From Caldicellulosiruptor naganoensis (GTDB lineage Bacteria > Bacillota > Thermoanaerobacteria > Caldicellulosiruptorales > Caldicellulosiruptoraceae), in contig NZ_CP113864.1 of assembly GCF_026914285.1 (NCBI RefSeq), positions 1,147,001 through 1,211,000 on the forward strand: DNA of 64,000 nucleotides, written 5' to 3'. The notes beneath the pieces were generated by a model. The model was not told the DNA's origin, made no database searches, and worked only from the letters and a program-made list of their open reading frames with translations. A program made the position numbers and the translations under genes. Below, piece after piece: positions 28,047-36,912 of the stretch (within the stretch, counting starts at the first letter, position 1; each line of letters opens with the position of its first letter).

Positions 28047-29158
28047 ATGGATATAAAAAGGATTTTAGCACTTGCATTTTTTGTATTGTTAATTTTGGTA
28101 TGGGAACTTTGTAAGGCTTCAGAAATATCAAAAAGCTTTATTGATAAGGTAAAATTAGCAATAGATAAAACTACTGATAATGATACCAGAGATTACATAT
28201 AATGTATTTTAAATAGAAAGAAAATCACGATTGATACACTTGGAATTATAAAAAACAAGTTTTTTTTTAGAGACCGATGTAACTTTAAAACAGATAACTA
28301 CAATTTTGGTAGTAGCATTGATATACACTCTTTTGTATAGCTTACAAAATAGTTTTAAAAATCAAGGTATTGGGAAAGCAACCTTTTTAGCTTTTTTCCT
28401 TACTTTGTCTGCCTTAGTGCTTCAAAATTTAAGAGATGTCCTATTATATGCAAATGATATTATCCAAAAAGGAAGTAACTTTGCAGAAGCTATTATTTCC
28501 TATACTCCTCTCGACTTTGGCGACAATGGGATATGCTACATATGCAGCTTCTCTTACTCCTAAGATAATTTTTGCATTGGTGTTTTCCACTGAGTTTTTA
28601 AAGAATATTATTTCACCGCTTGTAAATATCTACATTATAATCAGTATTCTCTCAAATATAGATAGTGGGAGATTTAACTTGAGGCGACTTTTAAATTTTC
28701 TAAAAACAATTCTCCTTTGGTCAATTGTAATTGGGCTTGTGATGTTTACTGGCATTGTTTCAATAGAAGGTTTTACTGGAGTTGCAGTGGACAACCTTGT
28801 TGCAAAGTCAATCAAATACACTGTAGGGAATTTTATACCTTTTGTCGGCAAGATTTTATCTGATGCGGCAGATACATTAGCTAGCAGCCTTGGAATTATA
28901 AAAAGCACAATAAGTGTAGTGGGGCTTTTAACGTTGCTATTTGTTGTAGGAATCCCACTTTTCAAGATCCTAATTATTTCGCTTTTATTTAGGCTTGCCG
29001 CAGCTTTTGTTGGAATTATTTCAGATTCGCGTTTTGCCCAGTTTTTGGATGATTATGCTGACAATGTTCTTTTGATTTTTTCAATTGTATTTGTTTCTTT
29101 GTTCATGTTTGTAGTTACATTTTCCACAGTTTTATTCATTGTTCAGGTTGGAAGGTGA
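28047..29158 (+). pseudogene. spoIIIAE: Stage III sporulation protein AE, multiple frameshifts
   Basis: SpoIIIAE is the large multi-span membrane subunit of the channel (about 390 residues when whole). From ATG 28047 the first frame gives a signal-like helix and stops at about 28200. A second part (ETDVTLKQITTILVVALIYT, ending YANDIIQKGSNFAEAIIS near 28500) and a third (PILLSTLATMGYATYAASLT to 29158) are in other frames. At least three indels are needed to join them, and the stretch around 28200-28270 also seems shortened. The C-terminal two thirds remains recognisable. Confidence 0.9.
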
Positions 29159-29159
29159 A

Positions 29160-29680
29160 ATGATGCATGATTTTGAAAATCAAATAGTCTCAAACTTGTT
29201 TTATGTAGTAATAGTGGTTTTAATTCTTAAGATTCTAATTCCATAAAATTACAGAAAATACATTGAAGTTTTTTAGGAATTTGTATAGCCTTGATTATAT
29301 CAATGCCTATTTTAGAAAGATATACAAATTTTAGGTATCAATATATTGAAAGCATAAAGAAACTTGAAGATGAATTTAAGGCAAAAAAGATATATTCAGA
29401 AGACCTATATGAACAGAGTTTGGTAAAAGAATACAGAAACAAGTTAAAAGAAAATATTGAGAAAAAATAAGGGATGAGATTGAGGAAACTGTTGAGATTG
29501 TATCGCTTCAAATCTATGAAGACTTAAAAGTGTCACAATTTGGCAAAATACAAAGAATAAAGGTTAGAGGTAACTACAATGCCTATGTTGTTGACATTTT
29601 AAAAAATCAATATGGCATTAGTAAAGATAAGATACAATTTGAAGAGGTGAAGAAGAAAGATGATAATCAATCCAGATAAG
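29160..29680 (+). pseudogene. spoIIIAF: Stage III sporulation protein AF, nonsense codon and frameshifts
   Basis: The start (MMHDFENQIVSNLFYVVIVV) and the second membrane helix (FLGICIALIISMPILE) match SpoIIIAF. A TAA follows LKILIP at about 29247. The frame must shift near 29272 to reach the second helix, and shift again at the A-run near 29469 to continue as RDEIEETVEIVSLQIYEDLK to the stop at 29680. It overlaps spoIIIAG by about 20 bases, the usual arrangement. Confidence 0.87.
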
Positions 29681-30208
29681 CTTAAATATTTACTGGAAAA
29701 GATTTTGAGGAACAAGGACATATTGATATTCTTAGGCGTTTGTGGGCTTTTGATACTTGTTGTCTCGGCAACATTTTCAGCGTCACCTAAACAGGTAGTA
29801 AAGGAAAGTAACCAGATTCAGCAAGAGCAAATGTATGAGGAGATGGTAGAGAAAAAGCTTGAGAAAATTTTGAAAGAAATTGACCCCACAAAAAATGTCT
29901 CTGTTATGATAACCTTTGATGACTGTTATGAATATATTGTTGCAACAGAGACACGCAAAAATGTTAGAAGTGAAAAACAGGATGGAAATAGAATTTCCAC
30001 AGAAGAAGAGATTGATAGTAAAGTAGTAATAGTACAACAAGGAAATGAGTCGAAACCTTTTATTGTAAAAAAGATTTATCCCAGAGTAAGAGGTGTTGCA
30101 ATTGTCTCTTAAGGGGCGAGGGATAAAAAGGTTTACATAGGACTTATAAAAGCTACATCAGCAGTTCTGGGAATAACGCCTGATAAAGTTGAGGTGTTTG
30201 TAAAGTGA
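29660..30208 (+). pseudogene. spoIIIAG: Stage III sporulation protein AG, in-frame nonsense codon
   Basis: SpoIIIAG forms a large ring in the space between mother cell and forespore. The frame from ATG 29660 is open for 150 residues, with a membrane helix at about 20-40 and the ring-building domain after it. TAA at 30110-30112 then cuts it. Reading straight through this one codon, without any frame change, gives GARDKKVYIGLIKATSAVLG and the normal end at 30208. A single substitution (GAA or CAA to TAA) explains it. The product would lack about 32 C-terminal residues of the ring domain. Confidence 0.88.
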
Positions 30209-30685
30209 AAGGGAAGATCTTTGTAAAAGTTTACAATAAAAGACAAATAGCATTGATTCTGTTTGTTATATTGCTAATCTTTGCTGGTATTGCCAATTCA
30301 AAAATAAATAGAGGTAAGTAAGCAAGTTGATACAGGTGGTGAGAATGTTTTAGATGAGATAAAATTAAGGCGTGAGATTGAGCGTTCAAAAGAAATAAAT
30401 GCCTTAAAAAATCTTCGTGACGAAAAAGCAGATGAGGATAGTCGAAAGCTGATTGACAAGAAAATTTCTGAGATAGTTGATAACACTAATAAAGAGATGA
30501 TTTGTGAAAATGTCTTTAGTTCAAAAGGAATTGGCGACTGTACAGTTCTTTTTTCTGGAGATATTGTCTATGTAATAACGCAGAAAAAGTTATCAAAGCA
30601 ACAGGTAATTCAGATACAAAGCACTGTGATGAATGTGTTTAGAGTAAAAATAGACAGAATCAGAATAACATCTTCCTCTCAATAA
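30205..30685 (+). pseudogene. spoIIIAH: Stage III sporulation protein AH, frameshift
   Basis: SpoIIIAH is the forespore-facing partner of SpoIIQ. The GTG at 30205 starts KGKIFVKVYNKRQIALILFV with the N-terminal membrane helix. Near 30310 the frame changes and the rest reads VSKQVDTGGENVLDEIKLRR, EIERSKEINALKN and the YscJ/FliF-like domain to 30685. The linker after the helix looks shorter than usual. At least one indel and probably a small deletion separate the two parts. Confidence 0.87.
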
Positions 30686-30698
30686 AATTAATAAAACC

Positions 30699-30727
30699 TG
30701 TTAAAATAAAAATTTGTAGGGTATAAT
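30699..30727 (+). promoter_or_regulatory. Likely promoter of the asp23 gene
   Basis: TATAAT (30722-30727) has a weak -35 (TGTTAA, 17 bases upstream). It separates asp23 from the broken spoIIIA genes, and AAGGAGGT follows at 30761. Confidence 0.5.
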
Positions 30728-30778
30728 ATGAATAGTAAAGAAAAACTTCTATTTAAATGTAAGGAGGTATAATTCAAA

Positions 30779-31165
30779 ATGTCAGAAAATGTTATTAATG
30801 AAACAACTGGTGGAGTTGTGAAAATTGCTGAAGAAGTTGTGGCAATTATTGCAGCAGTTGCAGCCTCAGAAGTAAAAGGTGTTGCCTCAATGGTTGGGAC
30901 TTGGACAGGTAATATCACAGAAGCACTTGGAAAAAAGAATTTAGCAAAAGGTGTTAAAGTACAGGTTGGCGAAAAGGAAGCAGCAATTGACATCTACATA
31001 ACTGTAGAGTATGGTGTCAGAATTCCAGAAGTTGCTTGGGAGATACAAGAAAGGGTCAAGAATGCAGTTGAGAGTATGACAGGCCTAAAGGTTGTTGAAG
31101 TAAATATCCACGTTCAAGGAATAAAATTTGAAAAAGAAGAACAAAAAGAAAGTTCAGAAGAGTAA
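30779..31165 (+). CDS. Asp23/Gls24 family envelope stress protein
   Basis: A 128-residue Asp23-domain protein (about residues 10-115: VKIAEEVVAIIAAVAASEVK, followed by a conserved IYITVEYGVRIPEVAWEIQE). In Staphylococcus Asp23 coats the membrane and is held by AmaP. Here the AmaP-like gene and a DUF2273 gene follow, forming the known envelope-stress module. The start follows AAGGAGG; the tail is acidic. The stop is inside the stem of a strong hairpin. Confidence 0.94.
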   Translation: MSENVINETTGGVVKIAEEVVAIIAAVAASEVKGVASMVGTWTGNITEALGKKNLAKGVKVQVGEKEAAIDIYITVEYGVRIPEVAWEIQERVKNAVESMTGLKVVEVNIHVQGIKFEKEEQKESSEE

Positions 31166-31199
31166 ATCTCTGGATTTCCAGAGATTTACTCTCATTTTT
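31160..31199 (+). terminator. Hairpin after asp23 (terminator/attenuator)
   Basis: GAGTAAATCTCTGG (31160-31173) pairs perfectly with 31178-31191 and is followed by TCATTTTT. It includes the asp23 stop and would reduce expression of the downstream genes relative to asp23. Confidence 0.8.
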
Positions 31200-31217
31200 G
31201 TAGGGAGGAGAATACAA

Positions 31218-31757
31218 ATGAAGATTGGGGAGAGAATATTATTAACAATATTTACATTAGTAGTAATTGTAGCTTCTGTTTTTGCTATCCTTTTGCCTCT
31301 CGGTGTGTTTAGCGTCGATAGCGTTCAAAGTGCAGTTTATGAATATGTGAACAACCCTATTTATGGGCTTATACCGCTTTTGATTATAATAATGGGCTTT
31401 GCTGTAATGTTTACTGGAGTTAAGAAGAAAAAAGTAAGGCTTGGTATAATTCACGCAAATGAACTTGGCAATCTTGTCATATCACCAAAGACATTTGAAT
31501 CAGCTGGATATAGCGCTATAAAAGATATAAAAGGAATAAAAGATGCAGTAATTGAAATAGACTTTGATGAAAATGGTGTTGAATACCATATTGATGCCCT
31601 TGTTGTAAGTGATGTAAATATACCTGAGTTGACAAAAGAGGTTCAAAATGCTATAAAGAATCATGTTGAGACTGCGATAGGTATTCCGGTTAAAAGTGTG
31701 AATTTGCATGTAAAAGATATGGTTGCCCCTCAAACTTCAATTACTCATCTGAGGTAG
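31218..31757 (+). CDS. amaP: Alkaline-shock-response membrane anchor protein AmaP
   Basis: A 179-residue protein with two membrane helices (about residues 8-30 and 45-66) followed by an Asp23-like cytoplasmic domain ending AIGIPVKSVNLHVKDM. AmaP tethers Asp23 to the membrane. ATG 31218 follows GGGAGGAG; a longer frame reading back into asp23 is not a real start. Confidence 0.92.
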   Translation: MKIGERILLTIFTLVVIVASVFAILLPLGVFSVDSVQSAVYEYVNNPIYGLIPLLIIIMGFAVMFTGVKKKKVRLGIIHANELGNLVISPKTFESAGYSAIKDIKGIKDAVIEIDFDENGVEYHIDALVVSDVNIPELTKEVQNAIKNHVETAIGIPVKSVNLHVKDMVAPQTSITHLR

Positions 31758-31767
31758 GGGTGTTGAT

Positions 31768-31977
31768 ATGAAATTAATATGGGAATTTGTTTTAAAGCAT
31801 GTAGGTGAGGTAGTTGGGGGAAGTATAGGTCTCATTTTTGCTATATTTGTTTTAATTTTTGGTTTTTGGAGGACATTGTTTATATTCTTATGCATAGCAC
31901 TGGGTGTATTCATTGGTGGTCGCTATTTTGAAAAGAAGAAGTTAATAGAGTTTTTAGACAAACATTTACCATGGTAA
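31768..31977 (+). CDS. DUF2273 small membrane protein
   Basis: A 69-residue protein with two membrane helices connected by a short turn (IGLIFAIFVLIFGFWRTLFI), ending in a Lys-rich cytoplasmic tail. It is regularly found between amaP and nusB or next to asp23 genes. The molecular role is unknown. Confidence 0.9.
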   Translation: MKLIWEFVLKHVGEVVGGSIGLIFAIFVLIFGFWRTLFIFLCIALGVFIGGRYFEKKKLIEFLDKHLPW

Positions 31978-32001
31978 AAAAGGGGATGGAAGAGGAGAAC
32001 A

Positions 32002-32430
32002 ATGCATAAAAGACGAAAAACAAGAGAGCTTTGTATGAAGATATTATATGCATATAGATTTCAAAACAATGAAGGCGATATCATTCAGTTTCTAAACAAA
32101 TTCAAAGAATTAAGCCCAGATGAAAATTTTAAAGAGATAGATGAGGAGTATTTAAAAAGGCTTTTGATAGGAGTTGTTCAAAATCAAACGCTGATAGACA
32201 GTCTTATTGAAAAGTATTCTAAAGATTGGCCTTTGAATAGAATTCCAATGGTGGAACTCGAACTTATGCGAATTGCAGTATATGAGCTTTTGTTTGAAAA
32301 AGAGATTCCAATATCTGTTGCAATAGATGAAGCTGTGGACCTTTCGAGTATCTTTGGTGTAGAAAAAGCACCAAGTTTTGTAAATGGTATCCTTGGTAGT
32401 ATTGCTGCAAATGAGGTGAAAAGAGAGTAA
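32002..32430 (+). CDS. nusB: Transcription antitermination factor NusB
   Basis: NusB (142 residues) binds boxA RNA with S10 in rRNA antitermination. The all-helical fold is evident: RKTRELCMKILYAYRFQNN at the N-terminus, DWPLNRIPMVELELMRIAVY in the middle, and the end KAPSFVNGILGSIA. A stop-start gap of four bases leads into xseA. Confidence 0.97.
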   Translation: MHKRRKTRELCMKILYAYRFQNNEGDIIQFLNKFKELSPDENFKEIDEEYLKRLLIGVVQNQTLIDSLIEKYSKDWPLNRIPMVELELMRIAVYELLFEKEIPISVAIDEAVDLSSIFGVEKAPSFVNGILGSIAANEVKRE

Positions 32431-32434
32431 AAAG

Positions 32435-33793
32435 ATGTTGTTTGATAATATTGTGGCTAAAAAAGAATGGAGTGTCTATGAGCTTACCAGTTATCTGAGA
32501 AAAAAGGTTGAAATGGACGTACTACTTAAGAATATATACCTTAAAGGAGAGGTCATTAAACCTTCTTTATCAGGTGAGCATTTGTATTTTGAACTTAAAG
32601 ATTTAGAATACGATGCAAAAGTAAAGTGTGTATATTTTTGGTTTGACAGAAAGGTTGAGGTAAGACATGGAGCAAAGGTTTTAATCAAGGGTAGTGTCAT
32701 CTTTTATGAGAAAGAGGGAATAATTGAGGTAAAGGTAAGTGAAATTACCGATATTGGTCTTGGTGAGCTGTTTGTAAAACTCAAACAACTTGAGGAAAGA
32801 CTGAGGCAAGAAGGGCTTTTTGACCAAAAACATAAAAAAGAAATTCCTCGATATCCAAAAAAGATAGGCATTGTTACTTCAAAAAATGGTGCAGCTGTAA
32901 GAGATATTCTCAACACTATCTATTCTAAATTTGAAAATATAGAAGTTTATATATTCAACTGTTCGGTGCAAGGCCAAAACGCTCCTTACGAGATATGTGA
33001 GGGAATAGATTATTTTAACACTATCTTGCCAGTAGAAGTTATAATTGTTGGGCGTGGCGGTGGTGCTTTTGAGGATTTAATGGCTTTTAATGATGAGATG
33101 GTAGTAAGAAAGATATTTGAGTCAAAAATACCTGTAATCTCCGCGGTAGGACATGAGAGGGATTATGTCTTGACAGATTTTGTTGCTGACCTTCGTGCTA
33201 TAACTCCGACGAATGCAGGAGAGATTGTTGTCGGGTTTCAAAACAAGGCTATGGAAAAGTTAGATGAATATCAACAAAGGATGAAAAAATCAATTTTAAA
33301 AAAAATAGAGTCAAGTGCAGAAAATTTGAAACTCAAAGTTTATAGACTATATCAAAATTCACCTTCAAATAAAGTTACTAAATTTGCGCAGGATGTAAAT
33401 TTGCTTTCTGGCAAACTTACGTTTTTGCTTAGTAAAAAATTGCACAATGTATCAAGTACTCTAAGAGTTTTAGAAAAGAGATTATCAGACTTGAATCCTT
33501 ATGTTAGATTTACAAATGCCAAAAACCATTATGAAATATTACAAAAAAGGCTAAACGCAGCCTTTGAAAGTTTTTGGAAAACGAAAGAGTTCGAGTTGCA
33601 GCTTAAATTGGAAAAATTGATTGCATTGAATCCACTTAATATTCTAAAGAGAGGGTATTCGGTTACAATACATAATTCAAAAGTAATCACAAGTGTAAAA
33701 CAGATAAATGTAGGTGATGAAATAGTAACGCATATTGCAGACGGGATTATCAAGTCAAGAGTGTTTTGGATTCAAGAAGGAGTGGATGAATAG
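32435..33793 (+). CDS. xseA: Exodeoxyribonuclease VII large subunit
   Basis: XseA (452 residues) with XseB degrades single-stranded DNA. The N-terminal OB-fold (WSVYELTSYLRKKVEMD to ITDIGLGELF) precedes the catalytic domain with IGIVTSKNGAAVRDIL, VIIVGRGGGAFEDLMAFNDE and VGHERDYVLTDFVADLRA, then a long coiled coil. The stop directly abuts the xseB start. Confidence 0.97.
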   Translation: MLFDNIVAKKEWSVYELTSYLRKKVEMDVLLKNIYLKGEVIKPSLSGEHLYFELKDLEYDAKVKCVYFWFDRKVEVRHGAKVLIKGSVIFYEKEGIIEVKVSEITDIGLGELFVKLKQLEERLRQEGLFDQKHKKEIPRYPKKIGIVTSKNGAAVRDILNTIYSKFENIEVYIFNCSVQGQNAPYEICEGIDYFNTILPVEVIIVGRGGGAFEDLMAFNDEMVVRKIFESKIPVISAVGHERDYVLTDFVADLRAITPTNAGEIVVGFQNKAMEKLDEYQQRMKKSILKKIESSAENLKLKVYRLYQNSPSNKVTKFAQDVNLLSGKLTFLLSKKLHNVSSTLRVLEKRLSDLNPYVRFTNAKNHYEILQKRLNAAFESFWKTKEFELQLKLEKLIALNPLNILKRGYSVTIHNSKVITSVKQINVGDEIVTHIADGIIKSRVFWIQEGVDE

Positions 33794-34057
33794 GTGAGTG
33801 CAGATCCAAGAAATGATATAAAATTCGAAGATGCAATGAAACGTTTGGAAGAAATTGTAAAGAGTTTAGAAGAAGGGAATTTATCTTTGGATGAAGCGAT
33901 AGAACTTTATGAGGAAGGTATAAAGCTTTCAAAGTTATGTAATGAAATTCTGCGTTCGGTGGAAAAGAGAGTTGTTCTGATTGAAAAGTTAAACGGTGAG
34001 TATGTTGAAGATGATATAACAAATGATATATATGGAGGCTTAGGACAAAAAGAATGA
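33794..34057 (+). CDS. xseB: Exodeoxyribonuclease VII small subunit
   Basis: XseB (87 residues) is a helical hairpin subunit: FEDAMKRLEEIVKSLEEGNL, then SLDEAIELYEEGIKLSKLC. It starts with GTG immediately after the xseA stop and overlaps the next gene by four bases, showing tight coupling. The C-terminal 20 residues are longer and more acidic than in most homologues. Confidence 0.95.
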   Translation: MSADPRNDIKFEDAMKRLEEIVKSLEEGNLSLDEAIELYEEGIKLSKLCNEILRSVEKRVVLIEKLNGEYVEDDITNDIYGGLGQKE

Positions 34058-34950
34058 ATACTAATAGTTTAATAGAGTATTTGAAATATGCTCAAGAAAA
34101 GGTAGACAAGCATCTTGACAGGCTGCTTGAAAAGAATTCTCCAGAAGTTATATATGAAGCAATGAGATATAGTGTTTTTGCAGGCGGGAAAAGGCTAAGA
34201 CCAATTTTGTGTTTGCTTACTTATGAGATTTTAAGTGGCAAAGAAGTTGATGAGAAGATACTTGACATAGCCTGTGCAATAGAGCTGATTCACACATACT
34301 CTTTGATTCACGATGACCTGCCTGCAATGGATAATGATATTTTGCGCCGAGGAAAGCCAACAAACCATGTTGTGTTTGGTGAAGCAATAGCTATCCTTGC
34401 TGGAGATGCGCTTCTGAACAAGGCAGCAGAGGTTTGCCTTGAGTGGATACTCAAAAACAATGCACATATTAACTTTATCGAGGCGGCGAGATATCTTTTC
34501 AAGGCTTCAGGAACAGAAGGTATGATAGGTGGACAGGTTATAGATGTAATAAACTCTGGTAAAAAAATTGAAGATGAAACCTTGCTTTATGAGATGCATC
34601 TTAAAAAGACTTCTAAGCTAATTCAGGCCTCTTGTGTATGTGGCGCTTATGTTGCAGGAGCACCTCAAGAGGTAATATCAGATTTTGAAGAATATGGGAA
34701 AAACTTAGGTCTTGCCTTTCAGATTAGAGATGATGTCTTAGACTTAATAGGTAATAGTGAGAAAATAGGTAAAAGCACAGGAAAGGACATAATAGAGAAG
34801 AAGAATACGTTTGTGACTTACTATGGTGTTGAAAAAGCTCAAGAATATGTTCAGAGTTTTTCACAAAAAGCTATTAAGATAATAGAGAAATACGATAAAA
34901 CAGGACTTCTAATTGAGCTTACAAATTATTTGGTAAACAGGGAGAAATAG
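34054..34950 (+). CDS. ispA: Farnesyl/geranylgeranyl diphosphate synthase
   Basis: A 298-residue all-helical trans-prenyltransferase making C15 (or C20) diphosphate from isopentenyl and allylic diphosphates. The two Asp-rich motifs DDLPAMDND (about residues 88-96) and DDVLD (about 225) are present, as are GGKRLRP and GGQVIDV. It overlaps xseB in the usual xseAB-ispA order. In many relatives dxs, tlyA, argR, recN, spoIVB and spo0A follow; here RNase P RNA does. Confidence 0.95.
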   Translation: MNTNSLIEYLKYAQEKVDKHLDRLLEKNSPEVIYEAMRYSVFAGGKRLRPILCLLTYEILSGKEVDEKILDIACAIELIHTYSLIHDDLPAMDNDILRRGKPTNHVVFGEAIAILAGDALLNKAAEVCLEWILKNNAHINFIEAARYLFKASGTEGMIGGQVIDVINSGKKIEDETLLYEMHLKKTSKLIQASCVCGAYVAGAPQEVISDFEEYGKNLGLAFQIRDDVLDLIGNSEKIGKSTGKDIIEKKNTFVTYYGVEKAQEYVQSFSQKAIKIIEKYDKTGLLIELTNYLVNREK

Positions 34951-34953
34951 CAG

Positions 34954-34981
34954 TTGACATAAAATGCAGAGAGATTATAAT
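34954..34981 (+). promoter_or_regulatory. rnpB promoter
   Basis: TTGACA (34954-34959), a 16-base spacer and TATAAT (34976-34981), placing the start at the first paired base of the RNA (34990). Confidence 0.8.
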
Positions 34982-34989
34982 AATATACT

Positions 34990-35347
34990 GCGAGCAGGTC
35001 GAACGGCTGCGCAAGGTGAAGATACTTTCACCTTGTGAGGAAAGTCCGAGCTCCACAGGGCAGGGTGCCGGGTAACACCCGGTGGAGGCGACTCCAAGGA
35101 AAGTGCAACAGAAAAGAACCGCCACCTGCTGTTTTGGTGGGTGGTAAGGGTGAAAAGGTGAGGTAAGAGCTCACCAGCAGTTAGGCGACTAACTGGCTGT
35201 GCAAACCCCACCCGGAGCAAGACCAAATAGGGGAACAATGCAGTGGCCCGCTGCGTTCCCGGGTTGGTCGCATGAGGTCTGATGGCAACATCAGACCCAC
35301 AGAGAAATAGCCGTTCTCGACAGAACTCGGCTTACAGACCTGGTCGC
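34990..35347 (+). ncRNA. rnpB: RNase P RNA, bacterial class A
   Basis: The catalytic RNA that trims tRNA 5' ends. The terminal P1 helix pairs GCGAGCAGGTC (34990-35000) with GACCTGGTCGC (35337-35347). The universal P4 strands GAGGAAAGTCCGAGCTCC (35038-35055) and ACAGAGAAATAGCCG (35299-35313) are both present, and GTGCAA (about 35103) marks the core. The length, 358 bases, is normal. The neighbouring small frames inside it are not genes. Confidence 0.97.
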
Positions 35348-35362
35348 ATATTTATACTCCTG

Positions 35363-35409
35363 CAAACAAAGATGCCCAGTTTTAAAAAGTGGGCATCTTT
35401 GTTTGTATT
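35363..35409. terminator. Bidirectional terminator between rnpB and the MFS gene
   Basis: A perfect 16-bp stem (35363-35378 with 35390-35405) has T-rich sequence on its 3' side. It lies between convergent genes, so it probably serves both. Confidence 0.85.
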
Positions 35410-35410
35410 T

Positions 35411-36751
35411 TTAGCTTCTTTTTATCTTGTTGATTATCACATTTTTGAGGCTCTTTGCTCCAGGTTCTTTCACATTCTTTTTCAAGTAAATCACAGCAAA
35501 AAATCTAATTAAGCCTGATAGAAAAAAGGCTATATGATATGAGACGATATTTATTCCTAAATGGTTTTTCAGAAAAACAACTGCAAATGGTGCTATGTTT
35601 TCAATGAGATATCCTCCCAATATAATAGGAATAGCACTTCCAAATATGGCGTTGAACAAATTGATGACAGCAACGTACATGGATGTTTGACTTTGGCCAG
35701 ACAACTTCAAAATGAGATTGTTATTTCCCATGTCAGTTATCGGCCATAAAAGTCCTGCAAATATACTAATAATTGTGACCAAAAACTTGTAATTGTTTAC
35801 ATTAGTAAAACACCATATTATGGGAAGGAAAGATATAAGCCCTGTTGACAAAAGAAGCATAGGCCTATTTCCAATTTTATCGACTATTCTTCCGACGTAT
35901 GGCAAAGTCAAAATTGTAACGACGTTGCTGACAATCTGAGTGAGTAATATTATGTCAAAGTAGCTCATTTTCAGGTCCTTTATCATGTACATGTTAAAAT
36001 AGGGACCTGCAATATTAAGCCCAAAATTCCATATTACAAAGAATACCATGAACTTTCTAAAATAGTTGTTATTGAGTGTAGATAAAAACATCTTTTTTAA
36101 ATCTAATTGAGTTTCTTCATTTTTCATTGGCAGATCCTTTACAAAAAAGAAACAACTAATGTCCAGCATTCCCATTATTGCAGCAAACACAAACACAATC
36201 GAAAAACCCGCTAAAGTGTTATGGGAGTCCAAAAATTTTCCAATTCCAAGACCGCTTAACATTCCAATAATTGTTGATATAGTTGCCCTTCTTGAAAAAA
36301 ACCGTCCCCTAATGTGTTCTGGTATTAAATCATTCATCCAGGACCAAAAAGATACATTAGTAAATGAGTTTGAAATAGAAGAGATTGTCATAAGCCCAAC
36401 CAATAAGAATAGCAATGTATAAGACCCTTTGCCTAAAAAAAGCGGTAAAATTGCTATTAAAGCCCACGGAAGCCTATGTAAAAAACCGCTTATCAGGAAT
36501 ATAGATTTTCTCTTTTTTGATTTTTCTAATATGTATGACGCAAAGACCTGAGCAACTCCTCCTAAAACGGGTAGTGCCAGCATAATCCCATACATTAAAT
36601 CTCCAAAACCAATAACTTTGGCAAAGCCAGCAACTGGTGAACCCATTGTGACATTGAAAAATACAATTCCGAAAGTAATTCCGAGAATGACGAAATTAAG
36701 ACTTCTTTGCAACGACTTGTCTGATGTCAAATCAGAGGTTAATCCAAACAT
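35411..36751 (-). CDS. MFS transporter
   Basis: A 446-residue integral membrane protein of the major facilitator superfamily with about 12 hydrophobic helices. The loop between helices 2 and 3 is YILEKSKKRKSIFLISGF, and the corresponding second-half loop is VGRIVDKIGNRPMLLLS, both resembling the family's GxxxDxxGRR. IPEHIRGRFFSRR follows helix 4. Substrate is unknown. The gene is intact and divergent from nothing nearby; it lies downstream of spoVT on the same strand, separated by a terminator. Confidence 0.88.
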   Translation of the reverse strand: MFGLTSDLTSDKSLQRSLNFVILGITFGIVFFNVTMGSPVAGFAKVIGFGDLMYGIMLALPVLGGVAQVFASYILEKSKKRKSIFLISGFLHRLPWALIAILPLFLGKGSYTLLFLLVGLMTISSISNSFTNVSFWSWMNDLIPEHIRGRFFSRRATISTIIGMLSGLGIGKFLDSHNTLAGFSIVFVFAAIMGMLDISCFFFVKDLPMKNEETQLDLKKMFLSTLNNNYFRKFMVFFVIWNFGLNIAGPYFNMYMIKDLKMSYFDIILLTQIVSNVVTILTLPYVGRIVDKIGNRPMLLLSTGLISFLPIIWCFTNVNNYKFLVTIISIFAGLLWPITDMGNNNLILKLSGQSQTSMYVAVINLFNAIFGSAIPIILGGYLIENIAPFAVVFLKNHLGINIVSYHIAFFLSGLIRFFAVIYLKKNVKEPGAKSLKNVIINKIKRS

Positions 36752-36854
36752 TTAATGACCCCCAACCGATTAATTTATTACCTTTGAAATTCTTAGGATT
36801 TTTTTAAAAACTGATATAAATGCCACATTGTCTATTATACTCTATTATTACATT

Positions 36855-36884
36855 AAAAAAAACTGTAGGCATAAAAACCTACAG
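36855..36884 (-). terminator. Terminator of spoVT (minus strand)
   Basis: On the minus strand CTGTAGG (36884-36878) pairs with CCTACAG (36869-36863) and is followed by eight T residues (36862-36855). Confidence 0.8.
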
Positions 36885-36912
36885 CCAAAAAATAAAAATT
36901 TGTTTAAAACCA

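Noticed and set aside
25998-30685. That the spoIIIA frameshifts are sequencing errors
   Set aside because: Flanking housekeeping genes are clean over tens of kilobases, one lesion is an in-frame substitution and others include deletions; read data would still be needed to exclude it fully.
31128-31217. An extended N-terminus for AmaP reading back into asp23
   Set aside because: The extension is antagonistic to the asp23 tail and terminator stem, and the ATG at 31218 has a strong ribosome binding site.
34919-35238. Minus-strand frames across rnpB
   Set aside because: The region is a structured RNA with both P4 strands and a closed P1 helix; the frames are incidental.
35282-35512. A small plus-strand coding frame overlapping rnpB
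   Set aside because: It lies within the RNase P RNA and its terminator and has no ribosome binding site.
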